Positions 17,275 through 25,840 of a stretch of 64,000 bases of DNA are shown here, one piece after another (position 1 is the stretch's first letter; every line of letters starts with the position of its first letter). The translations under genes and the position numbers were made by a program. Origin of the DNA: DATLED01 sp963750255. Its GTDB lineage: Bacteria > Actinomycetota > Acidimicrobiia > Acidimicrobiales > CADCTF01. Under the pieces are notes generated by a model. The model was not told the DNA's origin. It saw only the letters and a program-made list of their open reading frames with translations, and made no database searches. The DNA is taken from positions 124,001-188,000 of the forward strand of contig CAVVPZ010000006.1 in assembly GCA_963750255.1 (NCBI GenBank), written 5' to 3'.

Positions 17275-17333
17275 CCACCGTTTTGGGCAGCACCAGAGCG
17301 CGATCGCGCTCTCACGCTTCCCAAAACAGGTGG
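17275..17333 (-). terminator. ino1 terminator: long inverted repeat around an 18-bp perfect palindrome
   Basis: CCACCGTTTTGGG (17275-17287) pairs with CCCAAAACAGGTGG (17320-17333) with one bulge. Between them is the perfect palindrome AGAGCGCGATCGCGCTCT (17295-17312). The structure begins 6 bases past the ino1 stop, where its transcript would end. There is no clear U-tract. Confidence 0.7.
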
Positions 17334-17339
17334 AGGGGG

Positions 17340-18416
17340 CTATTCGTTGGCGAAGGTTTCGACCATCTCGCGAGCGACCTCGTCGCGGTACTGCACGGGG
17401 GGCGACTTCATGAAGTAGGCCGAGGCGCCCATGACGGGTCCGCCGAGGCCGCGGTCCTTGGCCACCTTGGCCAAGCGCAGGGCGTCGATGATGACGCCGG
17501 CCGAGTTGGGCGAGTCGTGGACCTCGAGCTTGAGCTCGACCATCAGCGGGACATCACCGAAGTTGCGGCCCTCGAGGCGGATGAAGGCCCACTTGCGGTC
17601 CTCGAGCCACGGCACGTGATCCGACGGCCCGATGTGGACGTCGCGGTCGGTGATGCCCTGGTCGATCTGCGAGGTGACCGACTGGGTCTTGGAGATCTTC
17701 TTCGACTTGAGCCGCTTGCGCTCGAGCATGTTCATGAAGTCCATGTTCCCGCCGAAGTTGAGCTGATAGGTGTGGTCGATGGTGGTGCCCCGGTCCTCGA
17801 AGAGGCGGGCCAACGTCCGGTGGACGATGGTGGCGCCGACCTGGCTCTTGATGTCGTCGCCCACGATGGGCACGCCGGCGTCGGTGAACTTCTGGGCCCA
17901 GACGGGGTCGGAGGCAATGAAGACCGGGATGGCGTTGACGAAGGCGACGCCGGCGTCGAGACACGCCTGGGCGTAATGCTTCTGGGCGTCTTCGGAACCG
18001 ACCGGGAGGTAGGAGACGAGCACGTCGGCGCCCGAGTCGCGCAGAGCCTGGGCCACATCGACGGGCTCGAGGGGCGACTCCTCGGCCACCTGGCGGTAGA
18101 ACTCGCCGAAGCCGTCGAAGGTCGGGCCCCGCTGGACGGTGATGCCGAGATCGGAAACCTCGGCGAAGCGGATCGTGTTGTTGATGTCGGCGTAGATGGC
18201 CTTGCCGAGGTCGAGACCGACCTTGGTCGCGTCGACGTCGAAGGCGGCGACGAACTCGACGTCGCCCACGTGGTAGCCGCCGAGGACGACGTGCATGAGC
18301 CCCGGCACGCGCTCGGCCGGATCCGCGTCCTTGTAGTACTCGACACCCTGGACCAGCGAGCTGGCGCAGTTGCCGACGCCGGCGAGGGCGACCTTGATGG
18401 GGTTCTTGGTGCTCAT
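17340..18416 (-). CDS. ino1: inositol-3-phosphate synthase (actinobacterial type)
   Basis: Converts glucose 6-phosphate to L-myo-inositol 1-phosphate with NAD, feeding mycothiol and phosphatidylinositol. The 358-residue sequence starts KVALAGVGNCASSLVQGVEYY, the NAD-binding site of this family. It contains VSYLPVGSEDAQKHYAQACL, DDIKSQVGATIVHR, and the catalytic-site block LNFGGNMDFMNML, with the lysine-rich RKRLKSKKISKT after it. ATG 18416 was chosen because it overlaps the padR stop (TCAT on the plus strand) and has GAAGGGA upstream. The gene pair padR-ino1 matches Rv0047c-ino1 of mycobacteria, so regulation by the coupled PadR protein is likely. Confidence 0.95.
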   Translation of the reverse strand: MSTKNPIKVALAGVGNCASSLVQGVEYYKDADPAERVPGLMHVVLGGYHVGDVEFVAAFDVDATKVGLDLGKAIYADINNTIRFAEVSDLGITVQRGPTFDGFGEFYRQVAEESPLEPVDVAQALRDSGADVLVSYLPVGSEDAQKHYAQACLDAGVAFVNAIPVFIASDPVWAQKFTDAGVPIVGDDIKSQVGATIVHRTLARLFEDRGTTIDHTYQLNFGGNMDFMNMLERKRLKSKKISKTQSVTSQIDQGITDRDVHIGPSDHVPWLEDRKWAFIRLEGRNFGDVPLMVELKLEVHDSPNSAGVIIDALRLAKVAKDRGLGGPVMGASAYFMKSPPVQYRDEVAREMVETFANE

Positions 18417-19012
18417 GATGGTGATCCCTTCTCTGCTTCGATCAGTCGGTCGAGCCACGAGATGTCGTGCTCGGTTGCTTCGTTGCTGTGTTCGAGGAGC
18501 GAACGGCGGTAGCGGTCGAGCCGGTCCTTGCGGGTACGGCCGGCGGCTCGGGCTTGGGCCAAACGCTCGATGAGGTGGGCCCGACGGCGTTCGAGCACGC
18601 CGAGGCGGGCCTCGGGCGACAAGAAGCCGGCGAACGCGAGCTTGAGGGTGAAGGCCCGGTCGTCGTCGACGGGGCTCTCGGCCAGGAGTTGCTCGAACAC
18701 GCCTTGGCCGTGCTCGGTGATGCCATAGACCTTGCGGGCCCGTCCGCCCGAGGCCGACGCGCTGCGCCGACGGGCAGCGAAAGCGGCGAGTTCGCCGCCG
18801 AGTGAGCCGGTCATGGGAGTGGGGCGACCGGCCAGCGACTTGGCCTCGACGGCCTTGACCGCGCCCGAGGCCTCCAGGCGCTTGAGGGCGGGATAGAGCG
18901 AGCCGAACGAGGCGCCCGAGAAGGGGCCCAGGGTCTCGCCCAGTCGCTTCTTCAGTTCGTAGCCGTGGAGCTCCTGTTCTTGGAGGAGCCCCAGGATGGC
19001 GAGTTCGAGCAC
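18413..19012 (-). CDS. PadR family transcriptional regulator
   Basis: The winged-helix N-terminus LELAILGLLQEQELHGYELKKRLG and the wing SGASFGSLYPALKRLEASGAV are typical of PadR proteins. The C-terminal half is a helical dimerisation part (ERRRAHLIERLAQARAAGR). GTG 19012 was chosen because the family core begins directly after it; an upstream start at 19072 would add an unrelated leader. The insertion near residues 75-105 (AGRPTPMTGSLGG) is long for the family but common in actinobacterial ino1-linked members. The stop overlaps the ino1 start, so both are one transcript. An operator-like sequence lies just upstream. Confidence 0.85.
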   Translation of the reverse strand: MLELAILGLLQEQELHGYELKKRLGETLGPFSGASFGSLYPALKRLEASGAVKAVEAKSLAGRPTPMTGSLGGELAAFAARRRSASASGGRARKVYGITEHGQGVFEQLLAESPVDDDRAFTLKLAFAGFLSPEARLGVLERRRAHLIERLAQARAAGRTRKDRLDRYRRSLLEHSNEATEHDISWLDRLIEAEKGSPS

Positions 19013-19037
19013 GGGTCCGTTTCGGGTAAGTGGAGCG

Positions 19038-19062
19038 ATTCGATGTATCGCTTCGATATAAC
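19038..19062. promoter_or_regulatory. probable PadR operator in the padR/DUF5318 divergent region
   Basis: The plus strand reads ATGTATCG-CTT-CGATATAA at 19043-19061. This is an imperfect inverted repeat, ATGTATCG against CGATATAA, in otherwise GC-rich DNA. PadR proteins usually bind ATGT-spaced-ACAT palindromes. On the minus strand GATACAT and TATATCG could form a -10 region, so binding here would autoregulate padR-ino1. Confidence 0.5.
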
Positions 19063-19139
19063 GGTACAGCATGGTGGGCGGTTGTCCAACCGGGGCGAGG
19101 GGGCGATCAGACGCCGGTCGCCGGTACCCTTGGGACCCG

Positions 19140-19565
19140 ATGACCTTCCGCCCCGACGCCGTCGGCGGCCTGCCGTCCGGGGGCCGGCCGGGCGTGCTCG
19201 ACTACCGCCTGGCCCGCAACGCCGTACTCAAGGAGTACGGCCGCGGTCGGTTGTCGCGTCTCGATGTCTGTGATGCCCACCCCGAACTCCTGCGCAACGC
19301 CATCCACTGCGGCGTGCTCACCGGCGACCCGTGTCCGGTGTGCGAGGCGAGCGAGACCCTGGTCCACGTCACCTACGTGTTCGGCGGACGGATGCCTGCC
19401 GGCGGCCGGTGCATGCTGAGCGAGAACGAGCTGTCCAAGCTCGATCGGGGTCGCGCCGAGTTGGCCGCCTACGTGGTCGAGGTGTGCCGCGACTGTCATT
19501 GGAACCACCTCGTCCGCTCCTTTCCCGTCGGACAAGGCGCCCGCCCGGGACGTACCCGGCCCTAG
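19140..19565 (+). CDS. DUF5318 family protein (zinc-ribbon-like)
   Basis: A 141-residue actinobacterial protein of unknown function. It has LDYRLARNAVLKEYGRG, then DVCDAHPELLRNAIHCG. Two cysteine pairs follow, CPVCEAS near residue 62 and CRDCHWNH near 122, which probably form a zinc ribbon. The sequence matches M. tuberculosis Rv0049 in layout, and the gene holds the same place between padR-ino1 and the penicillin-binding protein. The ATG at 19140 directly follows the divergent promoter region, and its stop is immediately followed by the ponA start. This suggests a link to cell-wall synthesis, which is inference from neighbourhood. Confidence 0.85.
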   Translation: MTFRPDAVGGLPSGGRPGVLDYRLARNAVLKEYGRGRLSRLDVCDAHPELLRNAIHCGVLTGDPCPVCEASETLVHVTYVFGGRMPAGGRCMLSENELSKLDRGRAELAAYVVEVCRDCHWNHLVRSFPVGQGARPGRTRP

Positions 19566-21732
19566 ATGCCGAGCCGCCCCTCTGGGCCGGCGACGAAGCC
19601 GCACCGCCGCTCGTTCGTCTGGCGCTTTCGCCGACCCCTGTTCCTCCTCGGACTCCTCGCCTTCACGGGGGTGGCCGGAACCCTCTTCCTGTTGACCCAG
19701 GTGCCGCTCCCGCCGGCGGCCGAGCAGGCCCAGACCACGTTCATGACCGACGTGCACGGTGCTCGGCTCGCCTCCATCGACGGGGGCGAAGACCGCGTGC
19801 CGGTGCGCCTCGCCGACGTACCGCCGGTGATGGTCAACGCCGTGCTCGCCACCGAAGACCGCAACTTCTTCCGCCATGGCGGCCTCGACCCCGTCGGCAT
19901 CCTCCGGGCCACCTGGGCCGACCTGCCGCGGCCGGTCGCTCCAAGGAGGTTCGACCCTCACCCAGCAATATGTGAAACAGACGTTCCTCGACACCAAGGA
20001 GCGCACTGTGGTGCGCAAGCTGCGCGAGGCGTCGTTGGCGGTCAAGCTCGAGCGGCGGTACTCCAAAGCGGAAATCCTCGAGCGGTACCTCAACACCGTC
20101 TATTTCGGACGAGGCGCGTACGGCGTCCAGGCGGCCAGCCACGCGTACTTCAACCACGACGTGGGCGAACTCGATGCGGGGCAGGCCGCATTCCTCGCCG
20201 GGTTGATCCGATCGCCCGAGTCGGCCGATCCCGAACGCAACCTCGCGCTCGCCACCACCCGACGAGACCGGTCTCTCGTCGCCATGCGCCAGACCGGCGC
20301 CCTGAGCGGGGCCGAGTACAAGCATCTCGTGGCCGTGCCGCTGGAGACGGCGGTCATCCAGCGCGGGCAACGTGAACCCGAGATCGTGGGCGCCGACAAG
20401 GGCTCGAGCTATTTCGTGGAGTACGTCCGGGCCGAGTTGGTGCGTCGCTACGGCGAGCAGGTGACCTACCAGCGGGGCCTGCGGGTGAAGACGTCGCTCG
20501 ATCCCAAACTCCAGGCCGAGGCCTACGACGCCGTCTATGGGACCCTCGACCGCGATGACGATCCGGCCGGTGCCCTGGTCAGCATCGACAGCGAGGGCCG
20601 GGTGGTGGCCATGGTTGGTGGACGCGACTTCACGGTGTCGAAGGTCAACTTCGCCGTGGGTCGAGAGGGCGGGGGGTCGGGCCGCCAGGCTGGTTCGACG
20701 TTCAAGCCCTTCGTGCTCGCCACGATCGTGCGCGAGGGCTATTCGGTGCTCTCGACATTCCCGGCGCCCCCGTCGATCATCCTTCCCAAGGCCAACGACG
20801 GCAAGGACTATCCGGTGGCCAACTACGAGGATTCCGACTTCGGCGCAAGCCTCAACCTCGTCGACGCCACGGCCAACTCGGTCAACACCGTCTACATCCA
20901 GGCGCAACTCGCGATCGGCGCCGACAAGGTCGTGAAGATGGCCCACGACGCCGGGATCACGTCGGAACTCGAGCCCAACGCATCGCTCGTCCTCGGCACA
21001 GAGGAGGTGTCGGTCCTCGAACTGACGTCGGCCTACACGACCTTCGCCAACCGCGGCGTGCATCGCGCCCCCCGGACCATTCTCGAAGTGCGTCGCAGCG
21101 ACGGCACGGTGCTTTCACCCGAGCACCAGTCGGAAGCCAAACGGGTTCTCGACCGAGCCGATGCCGATGTCGTCACCCACGTGCTCCGCCAGGTCGTCCA
21201 GCGGGGCTCGGGCGCTCGGGCCAAGTTCGGCTACCCCCTGGCCGGGAAGACGGGCACGACCCAGGACTTCGGCGATGCCTGGTTCGTCGGTTACACGCCC
21301 AAGCTCACCACCGCCGTCTGGATGGGCTATCCCGAAGGCAACAAGCGCAAGATGACGAGGGTGCGTGGCATCCGGGTCAACGGCGGCTCGTTCCCGGCCC
21401 AGATCTTCAAGACCTACATGACGGCGGCGACGGCCGACGGCGACTACGTCGGCGACTTCGTGACGGTCAAGAAGTTCACCGGGAAGCGGCTCCCGGCCCC
21501 CACCAAGGGTGTCGTCCTGCCGACGACGACGACCTCGTCGACGACCACGACGTCGACGACGCCGACCACCTCGACGACACCGACGACGGTGGTCGCCCCT
21601 CCGACAACGACCACGGCCAAGCCAGCGGCCACGACCACGACGGCTCCTGCCTCGGGGTCGACCACGACGACCACCGCCCCAGCCCAGGCGGCGGCATCCC
21701 CGTCGACCACGGCCAGGGGGCCGAGCGGGTGA
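19566..21732 (+). CDS. ponA: bifunctional penicillin-binding protein PBP1A type (one frameshift)
   Basis: A class A PBP. After an N-terminal membrane segment (PLFLLGLLAFTGVAGTLFLL), the transglycosylase domain shows EDRNFFRHGG and, after a frame break near 19940, GGSTLTQQYVKQTFL. The transpeptidase domain has SxxK in AGSTFKPFVLA, SxN in ANSVNTVYIQ and KTG in LAGKTGTTQDFGDAW. The last 60 residues are an extracellular Thr/Pro/Ser tail. The start ATG 19566 directly follows the DUF5318 stop. Its place and domain order match ponA1 (Rv0050). The break is a single base and probably a sequencing error, since the rest is intact and the gene is normally important for growth. Confidence 0.9.
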
Positions 21733-22637
21733 GTCGGGTCGCGTTGGTGGCGCAGTTCGATTCTCTCGACACCCACGGCGACGGGCCCCCTCTCGTCGCC
21801 GCGCTCTTGGGCCGCGGCATCGATGCCGAGGTGGTGGCCTGGGGCGGCGACCGCGACTGGGCGACCTTCGACGGCGTCATCGTGCGCAACGCCTACGACT
21901 ACCTCGACCGCCTCGAGGAGTTCCTGGCGTGGGCGGCACGCGTCGAGGGCCTCACCCGCCTGGCGAATCCGGCCGCGGTGCTGGCGTGGAACTCGGACAA
22001 GCGCTACCTCCGCGTGCTTTCGGAGTCGGGCGTGCCGATCGTCCCGACCGTATGGATCGACCCGGGGGGCCGGTTGCCGCGATGGCGTTGGGAAGAGGTG
22101 GTGGTCAAACCCTCGGTCTCGGCCGGCGCCCGCAACACGGCCCGCTATGCCGGCGACGACCGCGCCGCGATCGAAGCCCACGTGGCCGCCATCGGCGCCG
22201 CCGGGTCGACCGCCCTCGTCCAGCCCTACCTCTCGGAGGTCGACCGCGATGGCGAGTGGGGCACGTACGTCTTCGACGGACGCGTCAGCCACGTCATCGC
22301 CAAAGCGGCCGTGCTCCGGGCCGGCGCGCCGCCCCCGGACGACTTCGCGCTCGCCATCAACCAGCCGGTGGTCGCCGCCGAGGTCACGGGCGAGTTGGTC
22401 GGCTTCGCCTCGTCGGTGATGGCCGCCCTTCCGGCCCGGCTCCCTGCGCCGCTGTATGCACGGGTCGACGCCGTGCGGGGCGGCGACGGGCGCCTCGCGC
22501 TGCTCGAACTCGAGTGCATCGAACCCTTCTTCTTCCTCGAGACCCAACCCGACGCTGGGCTTCGATTCGCACGGGCGGTCGAGTCGTGGCTCGGCCGCCC
22601 CCGCGTGGCTCAGGAAGGGTTGCCGAACTCCAGGTAG
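21729..22637 (+). CDS. ATP-grasp domain protein
   Basis: A 302-residue protein starting at GTG 21729, which overlaps the ponA stop. It has an N-terminal Rossmann-like domain (VALVAQFDSLDTHGDGPPLV). The ATP-grasp core has VVVKPSVSAGARNT, with the nucleotide-binding lysine, and LVQPYLSEVDRDGEWGTYVF. The metal region RLALLELECIEPFFFL follows, ending FARAVESWL. This resembles glutathione synthetase/RimK-like carboxylate-amine ligases of small actinobacterial type. The acceptor substrate is unknown. Coupling to ponA is by overlap only and may not mean a shared function. Confidence 0.75.
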   Translation: MSRVALVAQFDSLDTHGDGPPLVAALLGRGIDAEVVAWGGDRDWATFDGVIVRNAYDYLDRLEEFLAWAARVEGLTRLANPAAVLAWNSDKRYLRVLSESGVPIVPTVWIDPGGRLPRWRWEEVVVKPSVSAGARNTARYAGDDRAAIEAHVAAIGAAGSTALVQPYLSEVDRDGEWGTYVFDGRVSHVIAKAAVLRAGAPPPDDFALAINQPVVAAEVTGELVGFASSVMAALPARLPAPLYARVDAVRGGDGRLALLELECIEPFFFLETQPDAGLRFARAVESWLGRPRVAQEGLPNSR

Positions 22638-23048
22638 CCCGTCGTCCCGGCGATGGCGTGGGTCAAGGCTTCGCACACCCGGCGGACCATGCCCGGACCG
22701 AGATGGTCGCCGAGGGCGTCGACGGCGACGAAGCGGCAATCCTGTAGCTCGCCGGGCGGGAGCACGACGTGGTCGACGAAGTCGTCGCCGACGATGCCCC
22801 CGTCGAAGATGAACAACAACCGGTCGCCACGGCCGCCCAGATCAGGGAGCCAGTCGACGACCAACAGACGGCCGATCTCGCCCCCGAAGCCGAGTTCTTC
22901 CTCCAACTCCCGCAGACAACACGCGCGGGCTCTCGCCCTCGTCGACCGATCCGCCCGGGATCTCCCAGGGCGCCTTGTAGGTCGGATCGACCAGCAGCAC
23001 CTCTCCGGCGCTGTTGCGGAAGAGGGCGCCGGCGCCGACGTGCTTCAA
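22610..23048 (-). CDS. Nudix hydrolase (frameshift inside Nudix box)
   Basis: The N-terminal part reads GAGALFRNSAGEVLLVDPTYKAPWEIPGGSVDEGES, of which WEIPGGSVDEGES starts the Nudix box. The rest of the box, LRELEEELGFGG, lies in another frame, so one base near 22910 is in error. The C-terminus (LQDCRFVAVDALGDHLGP) is as in the MutT-like family. The only available start in frame is TTG 23048, as a stop codon lies just upstream. The rebuilt length is about 145 residues. It hydrolyses a nucleoside diphosphate linked compound; which one is unknown. Its 3' end overlaps that of the ATP-grasp gene by 28 bases. Confidence 0.75.
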
Positions 23049-23054
23049 CGGGCG

Positions 23055-23270
23055 CTAGACGTCCTCGTGGGGATACTGCGTGCAACACGAGAAGCACCAG
23101 TGCTCGACGTCTTCGAGCGTGGTCGACGAGGCCGCTTGATCCCATGATTCCGGCACTACGTACATGCGGTGGACGGCGACGAGGTCACCGTCGTCTCGTC
23201 CGCAGTTCTCGCAGGCTCCAGGCTGTTGCTGCACGGGGCCAGAACCTACACTGGTGGTGACGGCCGGCAT
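23055..23270 (-). CDS. small zinc-finger-like protein
   Basis: A 71-residue protein from ATG 23270, ending CFSCCTQYPHEDV. Two cysteine pairs, CENCGRDDGDLVAVHR and HWCFSCC, are placed about 44 residues apart and suggest a single zinc ribbon. Between them is VVPESWDQAASSTTLEDVEHW. I recognise this as a type of conserved short actinobacterial protein but know no function. It lies 6 bases before the Nudix gene on the same strand and is divergent from panB. Confidence 0.65.
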   Translation of the reverse strand: MPAVTTSVGSGPVQQQPGACENCGRDDGDLVAVHRMYVVPESWDQAASSTTLEDVEHWCFSCCTQYPHEDV

Positions 23271-23306
23271 CCGAGTGGAGCTGGACCCGATCCCGAGGAG
23301 GCAGCA

Positions 23307-24191
23307 ATGCCCAACCCGAAGTTGACCGCACCCACGGTGCGCGCCCGCAAGGTCGCCTCCGGGGCCGAACCGCTCGTCATGGTGACCGCCTACGACGCCC
23401 CGGGCGCCAAAGCCGCGGCCGAGGCGGGCGTCGACCTGATCCTGGTCGGCGACTCGCTGGCCATGGTCGTGCTCGGCTACGACGACACGCTCCAAGTCAC
23501 CACCGCCGACATGGCGCACCACGTCGGCGCCGTCGCCCGAGGCTTGCGGGCCCTCGGTGAGCCCGCACCCGGCCAACGCGCTCGCCCGATGGTGATCGGC
23601 GACCTGCCCTGGATGAGCTATCACGTCAATCGCGACGAGACGGTGCGCAACGCTGCCACCCTCGTCCAAGCCGGCGCGACCTCGGTCAAACTCGAGGGGG
23701 GCCGCAAGCGACTGCCCATGATCGAGGCCATCGTCGATGCTGAGATCCCGGTGATGGGCCACCTCGGGCTCACCCCCCAGTCGGTCCACACCATGGGCGG
23801 GTTCAAGGTGCAGGGCAAAGAGGCCCGCGGCGCCCAGATCCTGGTCGACGACGCCAAAGCGCTGGTCGAGGCCGGGTGTTACGCCCTCGTGCTCGAAGGC
23901 GTGCCCGACGCCGTCGCCCGGATGGTCACCGACGCCGTGCCGGTGCCCACGATCGGCATCGGAGCTGGCCGCCATTGCGACGGCCAGGTGCTCGTGTGGC
24001 ACGACCTCCTCGGCATCGAAGACCGGATGGCGCCCAAGTTCGTCCGCCGCTATGCCGACCTCGGGGCCGATTCCGTCGCCGCCATCAGCCGGTATGCGGC
24101 CGATGTGCGCACCGGTGCCTTCCCCGACGACACCGAGAGTTACCACCTCTCCGACGAGGTCGCCGAACTGCTCGGTCTCTACGGGTCCTGA
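23307..24191 (+). CDS. panB: 3-methyl-2-oxobutanoate hydroxymethyltransferase
   Basis: Catalyses the first committed step of pantothenate synthesis, adding a hydroxymethyl group from methylene-tetrahydrofolate to ketoisovalerate. The barrel has VMVTAYDAPGAKAAAEAG, then LVGDSLAMVVLGYDDTLQVT with metal-binding Asp. Further blocks are DLPWMSY, VKLEGG, VMGHLGLTPQSVHTMGGFKVQG, the catalytic Glu region ALVLEGVP, and the active-site IGIGAGRHCDGQVLV. At 294 residues it is typical. ATG 23307 has GAGGAGG seven bases upstream, which decides the start over the upstream in-frame codons. No panC or panD is in the window. Confidence 0.95.
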   Translation: MPNPKLTAPTVRARKVASGAEPLVMVTAYDAPGAKAAAEAGVDLILVGDSLAMVVLGYDDTLQVTTADMAHHVGAVARGLRALGEPAPGQRARPMVIGDLPWMSYHVNRDETVRNAATLVQAGATSVKLEGGRKRLPMIEAIVDAEIPVMGHLGLTPQSVHTMGGFKVQGKEARGAQILVDDAKALVEAGCYALVLEGVPDAVARMVTDAVPVPTIGIGAGRHCDGQVLVWHDLLGIEDRMAPKFVRRYADLGADSVAAISRYAADVRTGAFPDDTESYHLSDEVAELLGLYGS

Positions 24192-24212
24192 CCCTCCGTC
24201 CGCGCTCTCGGC

Positions 24213-25061
24213 TCACGGGGCGGCCACGAGCGCCGCAGCCCGTCCCCGCAACGACGGCGCGGCCCGGACCGTGCGAAGCAACGCGGGGTAGCCGCCCACG
24301 AGGGCTTGGCCCGGGGTGGTGATGCGCTTGTTGCCGGTGAGGCCGTAGCGGACCGTCACCGTTTCGGCGGCGAAGGTGCCGAAGAGCCGGTCCCAGATGA
24401 TCAGCATCGACCCGAAGTTCTTGTCGAGGTACTCGGCGTTGCTCCCGTGGTGCACCCGGTGGGCCGACGGCGTGACGAAGACGAGATCGAGCGGGGTGCG
24501 TCGCCGAACCAGCTCGGTGTGCTGGAGCTGGCCGACGAGCAGCACCAGCACGCCCATGGCCGCCAGGGCCGCCGGCGGGAAGCCGATCCACGGCAGCCAC
24601 AGGGTCAGCGTCGGCTTGTAGAGCGACTCCATCCAGGGGAGCCGCACGGCCGAGGTGAACGTGAACCGCTCCAGCGAGTGGTGGACCTGGTGCGAGGCCC
24701 ACAGCACCCGCACGCGGTGCTCGGCCCGGTGGATCCAGTACGAACCGAAGTCCCGGGCGACGAAGACGACCACCCACACCGCCGGGTGACGCCAGTCGAG
24801 GTCGAACAGGCGGCGGTCGTACACGGCGAGGGCCACCCCGAACATGAGGCCCTTGGCCACGACCCCCTTGGCCACCAGGTAAGCCAGTCCGGCGGTGATC
24901 GACGTGGCCGAGCCGAGCGGATCGAGCCGGCGGCGGGCGGCGTCGAAAGCTTGTTGGCCGATCACGGTGACCAGGACCGAGATGGTCAACAGGACGACGG
25001 CATGGTCGGCGATCCACGAAATGGTGTTGCGGGCGTCGGGCACCCCCTCAGCGTCGGCCAC
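24213..25061 (-). CDS. sterol desaturase/fatty acid hydroxylase superfamily membrane protein
   Basis: A diiron membrane hydroxylase of 282 residues. Hydrophobic segments at the N-terminus (AVVLLTISVLVTVIG, TAGLAYLVAKGVVAKGLMFG) are followed by the three histidine boxes IHRAEH, SHQVHH and HRVHHGSN, which ligate the diiron centre. There is a further membrane hairpin (AALAAMGVLVLLVGQL) between boxes 2 and 3. GTG 25061 was chosen as start; another GTG at 25043 is possible. The substrate is probably a lipid or sterol-like chain. It is convergent with panB and divergent from the DUF192 gene, with repeat copy B between. Confidence 0.85.
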   Translation of the reverse strand: MADAEGVPDARNTISWIADHAVVLLTISVLVTVIGQQAFDAARRRLDPLGSATSITAGLAYLVAKGVVAKGLMFGVALAVYDRRLFDLDWRHPAVWVVVFVARDFGSYWIHRAEHRVRVLWASHQVHHSLERFTFTSAVRLPWMESLYKPTLTLWLPWIGFPPAALAAMGVLVLLVGQLQHTELVRRRTPLDLVFVTPSAHRVHHGSNAEYLDKNFGSMLIIWDRLFGTFAAETVTVRYGLTGNKRITTPGQALVGGYPALLRTVRAAPSLRGRAAALVAAP

Positions 25062-25106
25062 CGCCGCTCTCTGCGGTCCCCGGGAAACCCCCCAAAGATC
25101 GTTGGG

Positions 25107-25197
25107 GTGGCCGATCCGGCTGCCAAATCCCGTTGTTGTGGCCGTTGCGGCGGCCTGATCGGCCACCGCAACGGCTTGGGACGACCAGATCGGCCAC
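25107..25197. repeat. intergenic repeat copy B with nested hairpins
   Basis: The outer arms GTGGCCGATC (25107-25116) and GATCGGCCAC (25188-25197) pair perfectly. Inside, GCCGTTGCGGCGGCC (25141-25155) pairs with GGCCACCGCAACGGC (25161-25175) around a TGATC loop with one mismatch. It lies between divergent genes. Compared with copy A, the outer-arm bases differ on both sides so that pairing is kept. Confidence 0.6.
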
Positions 25198-25241
25198 GAC
25201 AAACGCGTGGGCGGGAGGAGGGGCCGTAGGCTGGCCGGCCC

Positions 25242-25808
25242 ATGGTGCCCGAGGACCTCGTCGAGCCGACGCCACCGCGCGAGCGGGTCCTCCGGTGGGT
25301 GGTGGCCGCCTTGTTGGCGCTTTCCTTCGGCGCCTGCCTGGCCAAGGGCGCCGACGCGCCCGCCGATCCAGCGCTGGTGCAGAGCCGCGTCGAGGGCTTC
25401 GGCGAGATCGGCATCACCATCCGGCCGGCCGGGGCGCCCGCCGAACTCACCCCGACCGAAGCCTGCGCCCTGCTGGCGGCGACCGAGGCGCAGCGGGCCA
25501 AGGGCTTGATGACCGTCACCGACCTCGAGGGGTATCGCGGGATGGTGTTCCGCTTCTCGACCGACACCACCGGCGCCTTCTACATGCGCAACACCCCCAT
25601 GCCCTTGTCGATCGCGTTCTTTGCCGAGGACGGCGCCTTCGTGTCGTCCACCGACATGGCGCCCTGCGACGACCGCAGTGACTGTCCGACCTACGGCGCC
25701 GACAAGGCGTACCGGTACGCGCTCGAGGTGCCCCAGGGGCAGTTGGCCGCCCTCGGGGTCGGACCCGGATCGGTGCTCGAACTGACAGGAACCTGTCCCT
25801 CCACTTGA
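25242..25808 (+). CDS. DUF192 family protein
   Basis: An N-terminal membrane/signal segment (VVAALLALSFGACLA, a possible lipobox cysteine at LSFGAC) is followed by the DUF192 fold. That fold shows TEAQRAKGLMTVTDLEGYRGMVFRF, then FYMRNTPMPLSIAFFAEDG, the RGLM and WMKNT-equivalent signatures of the family, and YALEVPQG near the end. At 188 residues it is usual. DUF192 proteins are small exported beta-barrel proteins of unknown function. The Cys pair PCDDRSDCPTY is shared by actinobacterial members. ATG 25242 places the hydrophobic segment correctly. Confidence 0.85.
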   Translation: MVPEDLVEPTPPRERVLRWVVAALLALSFGACLAKGADAPADPALVQSRVEGFGEIGITIRPAGAPAELTPTEACALLAATEAQRAKGLMTVTDLEGYRGMVFRFSTDTTGAFYMRNTPMPLSIAFFAEDGAFVSSTDMAPCDDRSDCPTYGADKAYRYALEVPQGQLAALGVGPGSVLELTGTCPST

Positions 25809-25840
25809 CCAGCCGGTCAAGAAAACGGAACCTTGTAGCC

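Noticed and set aside
17145..18512. A 455-codon plus-strand open frame over ino1
   Set aside because: It is antisense to a fully conserved ino1 and has no motif of its own.
25804..25821. Palindrome CTTGACCAGCCGGTCAAG between the DUF192 and GT4 genes
   Set aside because: It has 7-bp arms but overlaps the DUF192 stop codon and has no promoter-like context. Too weak to call an operator.
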